Assembly: GCA_021771815.1 (NCBI GenBank)
Contig: JAETOE010000012.1
Coordinates: 1 to 64,000 of the forward strand
DNA: 64,000 bases
Source of the DNA: Roseburia hominis
Lineage (GTDB): Bacteria > Bacillota > Clostridia > Lachnospirales > Lachnospiraceae
Direction of reading: 5' to 3'
Shown here: positions 17,636 through 26,787 of the stretch, piece after piece
Position numbering within the stretch: the stretch's first letter is position 1
How the letters are laid out: every line of letters begins with the position of its first letter
The notes under the pieces: model-generated
Databases searched by the model: none
The model's input: only the letters and a program-made list of their open reading frames with translations
Told to the model about the DNA's origin: nothing
Made by a program: the position numbers and the translations under genes

Positions 17636-19630
17636 CTACTTTCCGGTCTTTTTGCGGTGTACATTGCGGATGGTTTTCTTTTTTACACCTGCACTGTGAT
17701 TTCCGCCATGCTCCTGTACCGCACGTCCGTTTTGGCCCCGCCCCTGCGGTGCATTCTTCTGTCCGCCAGCTGCTTTGCCTGTGCCTTTCGCAAGCGCATT
17801 TTTGCCACTCTCTCCCTGCTTTCCGTAACCGATATTTCGCGGACGCACCAGACATTTCTTGTCAAATCCGATCAGATCCGTCCGCCCTGCCGCCTTCAAA
17901 GCCTCCACGACCAGATCATAATTTTTCGGGTTGCGGTACTGAATCAGGGCGCGCTGCATCGCCTTCTCATGCGGATTTACCGCCACGTAGACCGGCTGCA
18001 TGGTGCGCGGGTCAAGTCCCGTGTAATACATACAGGTCGAAATCGTAGACGGCGTCGGGTAGAAATCCTGTACCTGTTCCGGCATATAGCCAAGATCGCG
18101 CAGGAATTCCGCCAGCTCCACGGCTTCTTTTAACGTCGAACCGGGGTGCGACGACATCAGGTACGGTACAAGGTACTGCTTCTTGCCGAGCTTGCGGTTC
18201 ATATCCTGATATGCCGCAACGAACCGCTTATAGACCTCCACGCCCGGCTTCCCCATCTTCTCTAAGACAGCGCCTGAAATATGTTCCGGCGCAACTTTAA
18301 GCTGTCCGCTGATATGATGTTCGCACAGCTCCCTAAGGAACGTCCTGTCCTCATCATAGATCAGATAATCGAACCGGATTCCTGAACGGATAAATACTTT
18401 CTTGACATTCGGCAGTTCCCTTAACTTTCGCAGTAACTTTAAGTAATCTGAATGATCGACCTTCAGATTACTGCACGGCGTCGGGAAAAGACACTGCCTG
18501 TTCGGACAGACGCCCTTCGTCATCTGCTTCTTGCAGGCGGGCGCTCTGAAATTCGCCGTCGGACCTCCTACATCGTGAATGTATCCCTTGAAATCCGGCT
18601 CCCATATAATCTTCTCTGCCTCTGCAAGAATCGATTCGTGACTTCTCGTCTGGATAATACGTCCCTGGTGGAACGTCAGTGCACAAAAACTGCACCCGCC
18701 GTAACACCCGCGGTTGCTGACAAGCGAAAAACGTACTTCTTCAATCGCCGGGACCCCGCCTGCCTCCTCATAGTTCGGATGATAGGTACGCTGATACGGC
18801 AGCGCGTAGACCTGATCCATCTCGCTCTGTGAGAGCGGCTTTGCCGGAGGATTCTGTACGACAAACATTTTATTGTCGTATGTCTCGAACAGACGCTTTG
18901 CCACGAACGGATCGGTGTTGCAGTACTGTGTATAGAAGCTTTTCGCATAGACCGCTTTATCTGCAAGCAATTCCTCATAATGCGGAAGCTCGATTGCATC
19001 GTAAATGTCCTCGCGTTTCCTCGTCTTGTAGACCGTTCCATTGATAAAAGTAATGTCTGACACGGCAAGTCCGCAATCTAAGGCGTCCGCAATCTCTACG
19101 ATACTCTTCTCCCCCATTCCGTAAGAAATCAAATCCGCGCCGGAGTCCAGAAGGATCGAGCGCTTCAGCTTGTTCGACCAATAATCGTAATGCGCCAGTC
19201 TGCGGAGGCTCGCCTCAATTCCGCCAATAATGATTGGAGTATGCTTGTAGGTCTGCCTGATCAGATTGCAGTAGACAATCGTCGCGTAATCCGGGCGTTT
19301 TCCCATCATGCCGCCTGGCGTGAACGCATCCGTCGCCCGGCGCTTCTTCGACACGGAATAATGATTTACCATTGAATCCATATTTCCGGCGGACACGAGG
19401 AAACCAAGCCGCGGCTCGCCTAAAATATTGACAGACTCCTTATCTCTCCAATCAGGCTGCGATATGATGCCGACCTTGTAGCCGTGCGCCTCCAGAACTC
19501 TCGAGATAATGGCATGTCCAAACGAGGGATGATCCACGTAGGCGTCCCCGATCACATAGACAAAATCCAGTTGTTCTATTCCCTGCTTTTCCATATCCAA
19601 TCTGCTGATTGGCAAAAATCCGTTGCTCAT
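17636..19630 (-). CDS. ygiQ: YgiQ-family radical SAM protein
   Basis: The 664-residue product belongs to the YgiQ (UPF0313) family. Landmarks are the N-terminal [21 protein letters not shown], the [16 protein letters not shown] motif, and the radical SAM cluster [20 protein letters not shown] near residue 315. The C-terminal tail of about 60 residues is rich in Lys, Gly and Gln and probably disordered or RNA-binding. The start has AGGAG eight bases upstream. Function in the family is unresolved; the neighbouring pseudouridine synthases suggest RNA modification, which is inference. Confidence 0.9.
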   Translation of the reverse strand: MSNGFLPISRLDMEKQGIEQLDFVYVIGDAYVDHPSFGHAIISRVLEAHGYKVGIISQPDWRDKESVNILGEPRLGFLVSAGNMDSMVNHYSVSKKRRATDAFTPGGMMGKRPDYATIVYCNLIRQTYKHTPIIIGGIEASLRRLAHYDYWSNKLKRSILLDSGADLISYGMGEKSIVEIADALDCGLAVSDITFINGTVYKTRKREDIYDAIELPHYEELLADKAVYAKSFYTQYCNTDPFVAKRLFETYDNKMFVVQNPPAKPLSQSEMDQVYALPYQRTYHPNYEEAGGVPAIEEVRFSLVSNRGCYGGCSFCALTFHQGRIIQTRSHESILAEAEKIIWEPDFKGYIHDVGGPTANFRAPACKKQMTKGVCPNRQCLFPTPCSNLKVDHSDYLKLLRKLRELPNVKKVFIRSGIRFDYLIYDEDRTFLRELCEHHISGQLKVAPEHISGAVLEKMGKPGVEVYKRFVAAYQDMNRKLGKKQYLVPYLMSSHPGSTLKEAVELAEFLRDLGYMPEQVQDFYPTPSTISTCMYYTGLDPRTMQPVYVAVNPHEKAMQRALIQYRNPKNYDLVVEALKAAGRTDLIGFDKKCLVRPRNIGYGKQGESGKNALAKGTGKAAGGQKNAPQGRGQNGRAVQEHGGNHSAGVKKKTIRNVHRKKTGK

Positions 19631-19699
19631 TGCTTACTCCTGAATCTTCTTTCATTTTATCTCATCAATATTTTATCGTCTCATCGGCATTTTGCTATC

Positions 19700-20413
19700 T
19701 CATCGGCATTTTAGCGCGGCAAGTTCCCCCGCGTTGAGCGGGCGGTACTCTCCCGGCGCAAGTTCCTCCGGCAATACAAGCGGTCCCATCGAAAGACGCT
19801 TTAAATAGACGACCTTCTTTCCGACCGCCTCAAACATCCGCTTGACCTGATGAAACTTTCCCTCGGTGATCGTCAGCTCGATTTCCGAGAGAATCCCCTC
19901 CGACAATATCACAAGCTTTGCTGGCTTTGTAAGCGCATCTTCCCCGATATCAACCCCTTTTTCAAAAAGGTTGACATCCTCCTTTGTCACCCTTCCGGCA
20001 ACCTTTGCATAATATGTTTTTTCGACATGCTTCGCCGGGGACAAAAGTTCATGTGCAAGTGCCCCGTCGTTTGTAATCAGAAGCAGTCCCTCCGTGTCGA
20101 TATCGAGTCTTCCAACCGGGAAGAGATCGCTCCTGACCGTGTCGGTCAGATAGTCCATGACGGTCCGGTGTACTGTATCCTCCGTCGCCGAGACGCAGCC
20201 CGCCGGCTTATGAAATAAATAGTATTCGAATGCCGCGTAGGAGAGCTTCTCCCCTCGCAGGCATACTTCATCCTTTTGCTCGTCGATCTTTTGTTCCGGT
20301 CTTACGGCAGGCTCGCCGTTTACCGTAATCTGCTTTGCCCGAATCAGTTTTTTTACTTCGCTTCTCGTTCCGACGCCGAGCTCCGTCAGATATTTGTCCA
20401 ACCGAAGTGCCAT
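19700..20413 (-). CDS. RsuA-family pseudouridine synthase
   Basis: The 237-residue product has an S4 domain (MALRLDKYLTELGVGTRSEVKKLI) and the RsuA/RluB catalytic domain, with Asp in VGRLDIDTEGLLLITNDG and KTYYAKVAG. The family modifies 16S or 23S rRNA; length and sequence suit RsuA. The start at 20413 has GAGAGAGG five bases upstream, and it lies 14 bp after the M23 peptidase gene. The specific uridine (U516 in E. coli RsuA) is assumed only by family. Confidence 0.9.
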   Translation of the reverse strand: MALRLDKYLTELGVGTRSEVKKLIRAKQITVNGEPAVRPEQKIDEQKDEVCLRGEKLSYAAFEYYLFHKPAGCVSATEDTVHRTVMDYLTDTVRSDLFPVGRLDIDTEGLLLITNDGALAHELLSPAKHVEKTYYAKVAGRVTKEDVNLFEKGVDIGEDALTKPAKLVILSEGILSEIELTITEGKFHQVKRMFEAVGKKVVYLKRLSMGPLVLPEELAPGEYRPLNAGELAALKCR

Positions 20414-20427
20414 ACACGCCTCTCTCC

Positions 20428-21273
20428 TCACTCTGTCAGCTTCTCTTCCTGCCGCTCCCACAGATAGCGCGCCGCAGGATAGGAATTCACGGAAAACTCC
20501 TTCCCGTCCCGGTCGTTTAAGTAGATTCCGAAATGCAGGTGCACCGGGAAATTTCCCGTCGTTCCGGGGATGTCGCTGTAACCGGTATCTCCCATGTAGC
20601 CGAGAAACGTTCCAGCCGAAACCTCCTCACCGATTTCAAACTCTTTCGCATACTCTGCGAGATGCGCATAATAGAAATAAGCACCGGATTCGCTTCTGAT
20701 TCCTATCCGGTAACCGCCGAGACGCAGCCAGCCGATCTGTTCGACCACGCCGTCCGTCGCACTGTAAACCGGATAAATTCCCCGTTCGTTGACGGACGCC
20801 ATGATGTCGCAGCCCTCATGTCCTCTGTCGCCGCCGAAGGTACGGCTCTGCATCCAGCTATCCGCAAAACTCACCGTCGCTTCTTTATCCGACTGTACCG
20901 TTCCCACCGGAAAACGCGCAAGGTCATTCCAGACGGCATAGACGTATCCTTTGACACAGTCGAACTCCTCCGCTTTGTACTTTTTTACAAATGCGACGTC
21001 CTGTTTTAGCACGTCAACATCCGTCACCGTATCTCCGGTCGCAAAATACATTGTAAGCAGTTCCGAGAACTTCTCCATATCTGCGTCCGCCGCCTCATAA
21101 AAAGCGTCCAACACCTCTTCTTTCACCTGATGATCTCTGAAGTTTTGATATGCAGTCTCATAGGAAAAGCAGTTTATCTGCAGTGCCTTCTCCTCGATAT
21201 ATCCGGTCAGAAGAACGTTCCATAATATCGCGGCAAACAGTAACAGTAACAAACGGATACGTCTTAAATTCAT
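20428..21273 (-). CDS. Membrane-anchored M23 metallopeptidase
   Basis: The 281-residue product has an N-terminal signal or anchor helix (about 6-24). A helical region follows, then an M23 (lysostaphin-type) domain with Zn ligands His152 and Asp156 (GHEGCD) and His245/His247 (HLHFG). It therefore probably cuts peptidoglycan cross-bridges outside the membrane. The full set of active-site residues suggests an active enzyme. The family includes sporulation proteins such as SpoIIQ, but there is no specific match. The start has AAAGGAAG upstream. Confidence 0.85.
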   Translation of the reverse strand: MNLRRIRLLLLLFAAILWNVLLTGYIEEKALQINCFSYETAYQNFRDHQVKEEVLDAFYEAADADMEKFSELLTMYFATGDTVTDVDVLKQDVAFVKKYKAEEFDCVKGYVYAVWNDLARFPVGTVQSDKEATVSFADSWMQSRTFGGDRGHEGCDIMASVNERGIYPVYSATDGVVEQIGWLRLGGYRIGIRSESGAYFYYAHLAEYAKEFEIGEEVSAGTFLGYMGDTGYSDIPGTTGNFPVHLHFGIYLNDRDGKEFSVNSYPAARYLWERQEEKLTE

Positions 21274-21296
21274 AGCTTCCTTTTATTTCTCTGCTT

Positions 21297-22760
21297 TTAT
21301 TTGCTTCTTTTCAAAAATTCGACCAATAGCTTCCACACCTTCTCCGTGGAGGAAATCGAAAGGCGTTCCTTCGGCGTGTGAATGTCATAATTATTTGGTC
21401 CGAAGGAAACGCAGTCCAGATCTTTGATCTTGCCGGATAGAATACCGCACTCCAGGCCCGCATGAATCGCCTCGAACACCGGCTTTTCATCGAACAGCTC
21501 CTCGTACACGGCGCTGATCGTATCTCTGATTTCGGAATCCGCCCTGTATTCCCATGCAGGATAATCTCCGCTCACGGAAATCTCCCCTCCCAAAAACTCC
21601 GCGATATGCTCCAGACGGTCTTTTAAATCCTCTTTTCTGGTCGATACGCTGCTTCTGACGGACGAGGTTGCATACAGACCATCCCCTTTTAATTCCAGAA
21701 TACCGAGGTTTAAGGACGTCTCGACCAGTCCCGGCATAATCTGGCTCATATGCTGCACACCGTTTGGTACATTGCGCAGATAAAAGATCACGCGCGCCAT
21801 TGCGCTGTAGGAAAGAATTTCTGCCTGCTTCTTCCCGCCAAATGCGCTCGCCAGGCAAATCCCGGCATCCGACGCCGCAAATTCCTTTTTAAGCTCTGTC
21901 TCCACGCTCTTGATATAGGAAACAAACTCTTCCTTCTTCTCTTCGGGAATCAGAAGTTCTGCCGTACACTCGCGCGGAATCGCATTGTCCTTCAAGCCTC
22001 CTGCAAGCGCCGTTACGCCGAGCTCCATGCGGTCGGAAATATATTTTAACACGCGCCCCATCACGATATTGGCGTTCGCGTGTTCCTTGTCGATCTCGCT
22101 TCCCGAATGACCGCCGACAAGCCCTGTAACCGTAAGCTTTGCCGTAAGTCCCTCCTGCGTGATGTGCTCCACCGGGATCACCGTCTCTACCGTCATGCCG
22201 CCCGCGCAGCTCGTCAGAAAATGTCCCTCCACATCAGAGTCAATGTTCAGAAGCTTATGCCCTTTTAACATGGAAAGGTCGATTGCTTCCGCTCCCAGCA
22301 TACCGATCTCTTCGTCGACCGTAATCACGACTTCAAGACGCGGGTGCGCGATCTGTGGCGAATCCATAATGGCAAGCGCATAGGCAACGGCGATACCGTC
22401 ATCTCCGCCAAGTGTCGTTCCCTCCGCCTTTATGAAATCACCGTCCACATAGAGCCGCAAGCCGTCTTTCTCAAAGTCAATGTCGCAGCCGTTCTCCTTC
22501 TCACACACCATGTCCATGTGTCCCTGAATTATGATGGCATCCGCACCCTCGTAGCCCGCCGTCGCTTCCTGTACGATCACGACGTTGTTCGCCTCATCCT
22601 GATAACAGACAAGCCCGTGCTCCTTTGCAAAACGCACGAGGTAATCGCTGATTCCCTTTGTATTCCTTGAACCGTGCGGGATCGCAGCGATCTCCTCAAA
22701 ATAGTCAAATACCTTCTGTGACTGTAGCTGTAATTCTTTTAATTCCTCTAATTTACTCAT
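21297..22760 (-). CDS. pepD: Aminoacyl-histidine dipeptidase (PepD, M20C)
   Basis: The 487-residue cytosolic dipeptidase of family M20C has IPHGSRNTKGISDYL, the Zn-binding QGHMDMVCEKE and GGDDGIAVAYALA, catalytic DEEIGMLGA, and the lid domain with GGHSGSEIDKEHANAN. It hydrolyses Xaa-His dipeptides such as carnosine and others. AGGAGG lies five bases before ATG 22760. It is divergent from ylbJ with only 30 bp between. Confidence 0.95.
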   Translation of the reverse strand: MSKLEELKELQLQSQKVFDYFEEIAAIPHGSRNTKGISDYLVRFAKEHGLVCYQDEANNVVIVQEATAGYEGADAIIIQGHMDMVCEKENGCDIDFEKDGLRLYVDGDFIKAEGTTLGGDDGIAVAYALAIMDSPQIAHPRLEVVITVDEEIGMLGAEAIDLSMLKGHKLLNIDSDVEGHFLTSCAGGMTVETVIPVEHITQEGLTAKLTVTGLVGGHSGSEIDKEHANANIVMGRVLKYISDRMELGVTALAGGLKDNAIPRECTAELLIPEEKKEEFVSYIKSVETELKKEFAASDAGICLASAFGGKKQAEILSYSAMARVIFYLRNVPNGVQHMSQIMPGLVETSLNLGILELKGDGLYATSSVRSSVSTRKEDLKDRLEHIAEFLGGEISVSGDYPAWEYRADSEIRDTISAVYEELFDEKPVFEAIHAGLECGILSGKIKDLDCVSFGPNNYDIHTPKERLSISSTEKVWKLLVEFLKRSK

Positions 22761-22790
22761 AGAAGCCTCCTGCTAATAATATAGTTTAGT

Positions 22791-23729
22791 ATGAAAAAGA
22801 AAATGATATTCTTATCTTTGTTGATTTTTACCGGTTACATATTGTTCTTCCCGAAGGATGCGGTAGATGCCGCGGCAAAAGGGCTGATGCTGTGGTATGA
22901 GAGGGTTCTTCCGACGCTGCTTCCCTTTGCGATTCTCTCCAATATTTTAATCTACTCCAACTATCTGCAGTACATCAACCGTCTGTTCGCACCGCTCCTT
23001 AAGAGGCTGTTCCCGGTCAGCGAAAACGGCGCTTTCGTACTTCTCACCGGATTTCTCTTCGGCTTTCCGATGGGAAGCAAGAACTGTGCGGAGTTGTTAA
23101 AATGCGGCAGGCTCGAAAAAAAAGAAGCGGATATCCTCTTTGTCGTCACCAACAACATCAGCCCGGTCTTTATCACAAGTTTCATCCTGTGCGGTCAACT
23201 GAAACTGCCGCAGCTTTCCGTCTTAAGTCTGCTGATCTTGTATGTTCCGCCGCTTGTCCTCCTGATCGTCTGCGGCGGAAGAGAACGCCGCCGCGCAGAA
23301 CACCGCGCAGCCATGACAGAAAAAATACCGGCATCTGGATCTCAAATGAATTTTAAAATCATAGATGCCGGTATCATGAATGGCTTTGAAACATTAACCA
23401 GACTCGGTGGATATATTATGCTGTTTTCCATGATCGCCTCGATGATCGGAAAGCTTCCGCTCTCTCCCTTGGTCCGGCTGATTCTCACCGGAGCAGCCGA
23501 ACTTACCAACGGAATCGGTATGCTCCCAGCCTCCGGTCTTAAGCCGTCCGTGCAGTATATCCTTGCGATGGCTTTTACCGCATTCGGCGGACTCTCCGGC
23601 ATCGCACAGACAAGTTCCATGATCTGCGGCACCGGGCTTTCACTGAAAAAATACTGTATCACAAAACTGTTGCTTACCATGGTATCCGGTCTTCTCGCAG
23701 GCTGTGTCACACTCCTGTTTCCCGTCTGA
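22791..23729 (+). CDS. ylbJ: YlbJ-like sporulation/nucleoside-recognition membrane protein
   Basis: The 312-residue product has about eight membrane segments. Gate-domain signatures include VLPTLLPFAILSNILIY, GFLFGFPMGSKNCAELLKCG and TNNISPVF. YlbJ is required in B. subtilis for normal spore cortex formation. No good Shine-Dalgarno precedes ATG 22791, so translation may be weak or start at 22803. It sits near coaD, as it often does in Firmicutes, but here it is convergent with the helical protein gene at 23770. Confidence 0.85.
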   Translation: MKKKMIFLSLLIFTGYILFFPKDAVDAAAKGLMLWYERVLPTLLPFAILSNILIYSNYLQYINRLFAPLLKRLFPVSENGAFVLLTGFLFGFPMGSKNCAELLKCGRLEKKEADILFVVTNNISPVFITSFILCGQLKLPQLSVLSLLILYVPPLVLLIVCGGRERRRAEHRAAMTEKIPASGSQMNFKIIDAGIMNGFETLTRLGGYIMLFSMIASMIGKLPLSPLVRLILTGAAELTNGIGMLPASGLKPSVQYILAMAFTAFGGLSGIAQTSSMICGTGLSLKKYCITKLLLTMVSGLLAGCVTLLFPV

Positions 23730-23769
23730 TATGCAGTGACAGCTCCCTGCCAAAACGGATGCCGCTGCG

Positions 23770-24390
23770 CTATCCCAGCATATCCGAAGTAATTTCGATC
23801 TTCGGAAGTTCCTCCGCCTTTGGCTCCGTCTTCTTCGGAGCAGGCTCCTCCGCGGTCGGATTCAACTCCGCACGGTTCGTCGTCACCACGTCAAGAAATC
23901 CCTGCAGAGAACTCATATAAGCGTCATGGCGAGCTTTTGCTGTGTCCATCGAATGTGAAATCGTGTTTTCAAGATTACGCAGGATATCGTCGGTGTATTG
24001 CATCGCGCCCATGCGGATATTATTCGCATCATTCGTCGCATTATCAAGAATCTCCTGCGCCTGCTTTGTCGCGATCATGACGACCTCATTCGCCTGCGCA
24101 TACGCTTGCTGCATAATCTGATGCTCACTGACAAGCTCGTCCGTCTTGATTTGCGCCTGCGCGATAATCGCGTCCGCCTTTGCCTGCGCATCGGCTAAGA
24201 TTGCTTCCTTGTTGCTGATGATCTTCTGGTAGCGTTTGATTTCCTCGGGGGTCTTGACGCGAAGTTCATTTAACAGTTCTTCCATCTCTTCCCGGTTCAC
24301 GATGATCTTAGAGGAGGAAAATGTCTGAGGCTTACAATTGTCAATATATTCTTCAATTTCCTCTATAATCTGTTCTATTCTACTTGCCAT
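23770..24390 (-). CDS. Coiled-coil protein of the ATP-synthase-b/DivIVA-like type
   Basis: The 206-residue, highly helical and charged product begins MASRIEQIIEEIEEYIDNCK. A long coiled coil follows, rich in Ala and Gln (about 60-170), then a Pro/Glu/Lys-rich tail. Homologues are often called ATPase or V-type H subunit without evidence. It follows coaD by 10 bp and has AGGAG before ATG 24390. The position next to coaD is conserved in Lachnospiraceae. A role in cell-shape or envelope scaffolding is speculation. Confidence 0.7.
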   Translation of the reverse strand: MASRIEQIIEEIEEYIDNCKPQTFSSSKIIVNREEMEELLNELRVKTPEEIKRYQKIISNKEAILADAQAKADAIIAQAQIKTDELVSEHQIMQQAYAQANEVVMIATKQAQEILDNATNDANNIRMGAMQYTDDILRNLENTISHSMDTAKARHDAYMSSLQGFLDVVTTNRAELNPTAEEPAPKKTEPKAEELPKIEITSDMLG

Positions 24391-24400
24391 TAGCTTCTCC

Positions 24401-24886
24401 TTATTTTGAGATATGATATTTCTCGTATATTCTGTCAATAAATCTTGCCGGAACGAACTTTGTCAGATCACCGCCATAGGATGCAAATTCCTTGACGATT
24501 GTTGAGCTTAAATAAGAATACTGCAGACTGGTCGTCAGAAAAATCGTCTCGACGTCAGGATTCTCCACATGATTCGTCTGCGCAATCTGCAGCTCATATT
24601 CAAAGTCGGTCACAGCCCGAAGTCCCCTCACGATAATCGTCGCTTGAATCTCCTTCATGTAATCGACCAGCAGACCGTCAAAAGACGATACCGTGACGTT
24701 CGGCATAGAATCCGTCATCTCTTTTATCATACTAACACGTTCGTCCAGAGAAAACAATGAATTTTTTGCACTGTTATTGAGCACGCCGACTACCAATTCG
24801 TCCACGATTCTCGAGGAACGCTCGATAATATCCATATGTCCAAGCGTCAGCGGGTCAAAGCTTCCCGGATAAATTGCTCGTTTCAT
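24401..24886 (-). CDS. coaD: Phosphopantetheine adenylyltransferase
   Basis: The 161-residue product has the nucleotidyltransferase motifs [20 protein letters not shown] and [16 protein letters not shown]. It makes dephospho-CoA from 4'-phosphopantetheine and ATP. The start at 24886 is preceded five bases away by AGGAGG, which is the end of a dispersed repeat (24892-24969). The repeat fills the gap between rsmD and coaD. Confidence 0.96.
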   Translation of the reverse strand: MKRAIYPGSFDPLTLGHMDIIERSSRIVDELVVGVLNNSAKNSLFSLDERVSMIKEMTDSMPNVTVSSFDGLLVDYMKEIQATIIVRGLRAVTDFEYELQIAQTNHVENPDVETIFLTTSLQYSYLSSTIVKEFASYGGDLTKFVPARFIDRIYEKYHISK

Positions 24887-24891
24887 AGAGT

Positions 24892-24969
24892 CCTCCTTGT
24901 TTTCCGAAGGAAAATGCGACTGCATATGCATGGAGCAATGCCCAGCAAGCTGTGCAGGATTTTCCTCCT
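24892..24969 (-). repeat. Dispersed RBS-carrying repeat, copy A (upstream of coaD)
   Basis: This 78-bp element, in minus orientation, runs from GGAGGAAAATCCTGC to CGGAAAACAAGGAGG. Its 3' end provides the coaD Shine-Dalgarno. Inner parts include TTTTCC/GGAAAA around a 3-base loop and an outer GGAAAAT/ATTTTCC pair. The core differs from copies B and D at a few bases (GCATATGC in place of GCCATTGC). Confidence 0.9.
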
Positions 24970-24998
24970 ATTGGGGCAACATGATTTGCCGAAACTGT

Positions 24999-25550
24999 TC
25001 ATTCTCTTCGGATAAATGCGTGTTCGTTCGTCTTATAGGTTTTCAGCCGCACAAGCTTTAGTCCATACTCCGAAAGATACGAAAAATCCGTATCAAGCGC
25101 CGCTTCCACGATCATCAGCGTGTCCTCTTTCAACAGGGAAGACGCCGCAAGATAACGAAGCACTTCCTGCTCGATACCCTTCTTGTAGGGCGGATCCATA
25201 AAAATAATATCGAACTGGTACTTTCCCTCCATCGCGCGGAGCGCACTAAGCGCCTCCGTCGGATAGACCTTCGTCTCTTTTGTGAACTTCGTAAAACGGA
25301 TATTCTCCTCGATACAGGCGGCAGGCTTCTTGCCGCTGTCCACAAAGACCGCATAGCGCGCGCCGCGGCTTACCGCCTCAAGTCCGATCTGCCCGCTTCC
25401 CGCAAACAGATCGAGGAAATAGCTGCCCGGTATCTCATCCTGTATAATGTTAAACAATGTCTCCTTGATCCGGTCGGTGGTCGGTCTGGTGTCTAACCCC
25501 TCTACCGTCTTAAGTGGTAGGCTCCGCGCCGTTCCCGCTATGATCCGCAT
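24999..25550 (-). CDS. rsmD: 16S rRNA (guanine966-N2)-methyltransferase
   Basis: The 183-residue product begins MRIIAGTARSLPLKT and has TRPTTDRIKETLFNI, the SAM-binding LDLFAGSGQIGLEAVSRGA and catalytic DIIFMDPPYKKG. It methylates G966 of 16S rRNA. The start at 25550 uses the GGAGG of repeat copy B, and it overlaps the 3' end of pncC by 13 bp. In many Firmicutes rsmD follows recG; here recG is about 28 kb away. Confidence 0.95.
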   Translation of the reverse strand: MRIIAGTARSLPLKTVEGLDTRPTTDRIKETLFNIIQDEIPGSYFLDLFAGSGQIGLEAVSRGARYAVFVDSGKKPAACIEENIRFTKFTKETKVYPTEALSALRAMEGKYQFDIIFMDPPYKKGIEQEVLRYLAASSLLKEDTLMIVEAALDTDFSYLSEYGLKLVRLKTYKTNEHAFIRRE

Positions 25551-26140
25551 AATGAATCCTCCTTGTTTTCCGGAGGAAAATGCGACTGCCATTGCATGGA
25601 GCAATGCCCGGCAAGCCGTGCAGGATTTTCCTCCTTAAGCATTGTAATCAGCAGGCGAAGCGCCGCCTCGGTAGCAGCCTCCCGCCGCTCTCTCCGGCTG
25701 TTCTTCTCGAAGACATAACGCTCTGTCACCGTCTTCCCTTTCAGATAACAGCCGATATACATAAGTCCCACCGGACAATCTTTCGTTCCGCCATCCGGTC
25801 CGGCGACGCCTGTCACGGAGAGCGCCGCGTCGCACCCGGCAGTCCTGGCAGCGGACTTTGCCATATCGCAGGCAGTCTCGCTGCTCACCACCCCGTATTT
25901 TTCAATCGTCTTTGGATTTACATGAATCATTTTTACCTTCGCTGCATCCGAGTATGTGACGTAGCCCTCGGTAAAAAATTCGGAAATCCCAGGCACGTTG
26001 ACAAGCGTCGACGCGATCATCCCGCCTGTCGCAGATTCTGCGGTAGTCAGGGTATAACGGCGTTCCTTCAACAACTTATAAACAAGATATTCTAAGGATT
26101 CCTCCACCGGCTCTGTGCCAAAGCTTTTCTTTACTGACAT
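25538..26140 (-). CDS. pncC: CinA C-terminal-type NMN amidohydrolase with repeat-derived tail
   Basis: The 200-residue product is a stand-alone CinA C-terminal domain (LTTAESATGGMIASTLVNVP; YSDAAK; VTGVAGPDGGTKDCPVG). It deamidates nicotinamide mononucleotide in NAD recycling. The family normally ends near ALRLLITML. Here about 28 further residues (ENPARLAGHCSMQWQSHF and on) are encoded by repeat copy B, followed by a stop inside rsmD. The start at 26140 has AGGAAGGA seven bases upstream. The upstream MocR-like half of full CinA is absent. Confidence 0.9.
   Translation of the reverse strand: MSVKKSFGTEPVEESLEYLVYKLLKERRYTLTTAESATGGMIASTLVNVPGISEFFTEGYVTYSDAAKVKMIHVNPKTIEKYGVVSSETACDMAKSAARTAGCDAALSVTGVAGPDGGTKDCPVGLMYIGCYLKGKTVTERYVFEKNSRRERREAATEAALRLLITMLKEENPARLAGHCSMQWQSHFPPENKEDSLCGS
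25558..25636 (-). repeat. Dispersed RBS-carrying repeat, copy B (pncC tail and rsmD RBS)
   Basis: This 79-bp copy has CATTGC/GCAATG and TTTTCC/GGAAAA inverted repeats and GGAGG ends. It supplies the rsmD Shine-Dalgarno and at the same time encodes the last residues of PncC. A few differences from D (CCGGAGG, CCGGCAAGCC) partly keep the pairing. Confidence 0.9.
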
Positions 26141-26244
26141 ATTCTGTTCCTTCCTGCTGTCTGTCATTTCGAACTATATCTGCTTTTTTGCAGACTTTTT
26201 CATCGGTTATCCCTGTTTTTGTCCGGCATTTTAAACCACAACTT

Positions 26245-26787
26245 CTATTTCTGCTCTTTTAGAACATCCTTATTCTTTGCAATATAATCGATCAGCGATA
26301 CGATCGTTAATATCAATGCAACGTACGTCAGAACAACGCCCAGAATCTGAAACGCCGGATGCGGAATGTCAAGGATCAGCACAATGACCATAAGCATCTG
26401 GAAAGTCGTCTTAAACTTGCCCCAGTAGCTTGCGGCGATCACAACACCGTTGTCCGAAGCCACCAGGCGGAAACCGCTGATGATGAACTCCCGCGCAATG
26501 ATCACAATAACGATCCACGACGCCAGACGGTCAAGCTCGATCAGACAGATCATCGCAGAGCACACTAAAAGCTTATCCGCCAGAGGATCCATAAATTTGC
26601 CGAAATTCGTCACAAGATTGTACTTTCTGGCAATCTTTCCGTCCAGCAGGTCCGTGAGGCTTGCCACGATAAAAATAGCTACCGCAATATAATTTCCGTA
26701 GTCCGGAAAATAAGGCGCAAGCAGGAAAAATACAAAAAACGGAATCAAAATCACACGCATAATCGTTAACTTATTTGGTAAATTCAT
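26245..26787 (-). CDS. pgsA: Phosphatidylglycerophosphate synthase
   Basis: The 180-residue CDP-alcohol phosphatidyltransferase has the full motif DGKIARKYNLVTNFG and KFMDPLAD, four to five membrane helices and the N-terminal MNLPNKLTIMRVILIP. It joins CDP-diacylglycerol to glycerol 3-phosphate. Its start overlaps the rimO stop by 4 bp. Confidence 0.95.
   Translation of the reverse strand: MNLPNKLTIMRVILIPFFVFFLLAPYFPDYGNYIAVAIFIVASLTDLLDGKIARKYNLVTNFGKFMDPLADKLLVCSAMICLIELDRLASWIVIVIIAREFIISGFRLVASDNGVVIAASYWGKFKTTFQMLMVIVLILDIPHPAFQILGVVLTYVALILTIVSLIDYIAKNKDVLKEQK

Noticed and set aside
24892-24969. Insertion sequence or transposon end
   Set aside because: No transposase or clear target-site duplication is visible. 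The element is short and appears non-autonomous at most.
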